A DNA stretch of 64,000 nt, taken from NCBI RefSeq assembly GCF_040802235.1, contig NC_133166.1, forward strand, positions 117,938,991 through 118,002,990. Reading direction: 5' to 3'. The notes beneath the pieces were generated by a model. The model was given only the letters and a program-made list of their open reading frames with translations. It searched no databases and was not told the origin of the DNA. The translations under genes were made by a program, and so were the position numbers. The stretch's first letter is position 1. Each line of letters starts with the position of its first letter. This document shows positions 63,401 to 64,000 of this stretch, piece by piece. This DNA is from Manis javanica. Lineage: Eukaryota > Chordata > Mammalia > Pholidota > Manidae.

Positions 63401-63965
63401 GACATCAATTGAAGCACCGCGAGCTTTTTCTTTCTCGGCAATTTGAATCATTACCAGCTACCCACATACGGTATAGGACAATCGGCCACTGTGACCTGCA
63501 TGCACTTACTTAGAAGATGGAGAGGAGGGGGTGGTGTGGTGGAGGTGCTGCAGAGAGGGAATGAGGAGTCACCCAGGGTTTTCTGACCTTGCCTGCAGGG
63601 GGAAATGCAGTGTGACCCTCTTGAATGAGACAGATATCTTGAGCCAGTACCTGGAAAAGGAGGTGAGAAAGAGGTATTGGGAGAAGAGGGAGGGGATCAG
63701 GTAACGCCCCAAAAGGCAGGAGGAAGGTAGAACTGTGATAAGGTAGAGGTTGACGGACAGCCTGTCTTGGGAACTCTGGATGTCCCCCACTTTCCCCTAC
63801 TTACAAGGACTGCTGGCCTTGCTTACCTTTTCTTTTCCCATCTCCAGGACTGTTTTTTTTACTCACTGGTGTTTGACCCTGTGCAGAGGACACTTCTTGC
63901 TGATCAGGGGGAGATCAGAGTTGGTTGCAAATACCAAGCTGAGATCCCTGATCGCCTGGCAGAGG
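60492..63965 (+). CDS. MTA2: Metastasis-associated protein MTA2 (NuRD subunit), 5' part
   Basis: Six coding exons are in the window: 60492-60519, 61255-61322, 61687-61780, 63353-63470, 63599-63662 and 63848-63965. They encode residues 1-163 of about 668; the gene runs past the window end, with the last donor (G followed by GTGAGT) at 63966. The encoded part is almost the entire BAH domain: [30 protein letters not shown], the [18 protein letters not shown] segment, [24 protein letters not shown] (one short stretch of each seen), [11 protein letters not shown] and [22 protein letters not shown]2 scaffolds HDAC1/2 in the nuclear NuRD complex through later ELM2-SANT domains, which are not in this window. 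All seen introns are GT-AG, and the sequence is near-identical to human. Confidence 0.95.
61781..63352. other. MTA2 intron 3
   Basis: Mostly CT-rich or unremarkable. A compact cluster at about 62554-62596 holds TGACCTTGG (ERR/SF1-type half site), CCAAT (62569-62573) and a GGGTGTGG-type KLF tract, which may be an intronic regulatory element. A poly(C) tract lies just before exon 3 at about 61669-61684. No repeats are recognised. Confidence 0.35.
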
Positions 63966-64000
63966 GTGAGTAACAGGATAGACTGTATGGCTTCCGGGTC

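Overview
This window is nuclear DNA of a placental mammal. It has short exons with GT-AG introns, AATAAA poly(A) signals, CpG-rich promoters, and MIR, L2, L1 and LTR interspersed repeats. The gene content and order match the human 11q12.3 cluster read in reverse: LRRN4CL, UBXN1, UQCC3, LBHD1, CSKMT, C11orf98, INTS5, GANAB, B3GAT3, ROM1, EML3 and MTA2 (5' part only). I recognised the genes by recalling the human proteins, and exon phases were checked by hand. No Alu, B1/B2, CAN, Bov-tA or ERE SINE is visible. The only fairly young insertions are an L1 pair and two solo LTRs. This argues against a primate, rodent, carnivore, ruminant or horse and suggests a lineage with low SINE activity (for example a pangolin, sloth or fruit bat), but the species is not proven.

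Layout: 1-2.4 kb LRRN4CL (+). 2.5-4.5 kb old repeats and an antisense solo LTR. 4.9-7.4 kb UBXN1 (+). 9.1-9.7 kb UQCC3 (-). 10.9-15.7 kb LBHD1 (+, apparently decayed), whose second intron holds CSKMT on the opposite strand and whose last three exons overlap C11orf98 in another frame. 16.5-20.8 kb an ancient L1 split by two head-to-tail younger L1 3' ends. 22.0-22.5 kb a sense solo LTR inside a MIR. 23.2-27.9 kb INTS5. 28.2-42.5 kb GANAB (25 coding exons). 43.6-47.9 kb B3GAT3. 48.3-49.9 kb ROM1 (-). 50.7-59.7 kb EML3 (22 coding exons). 60.5 kb to the end MTA2 exons 1-6.

Most genes are broadly expressed and unrelated in function: p97/ubiquitin adaptor (UBXN1), mitochondrial complex III assembly (UQCC3), citrate synthase methylation (CSKMT), Integrator (INTS5), ER N-glycan trimming (GANAB), glycosaminoglycan linker synthesis (B3GAT3), spindle microtubules (EML3) and NuRD chromatin remodelling (MTA2). 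ROM1 is photoreceptor-specific and has a near-perfect MARE just upstream of its start codon. All genes except LBHD1 appear intact. I found no evidence of a previously undescribed system. The most interesting items are LBHD1 decay beside a preserved overlapping frame, a UBXN1 intron with a lost canonical donor, the duplicated L1 insertion, a retroposed 3'UTR in B3GAT3, and a possible short divergent transcript next to C11orf98.
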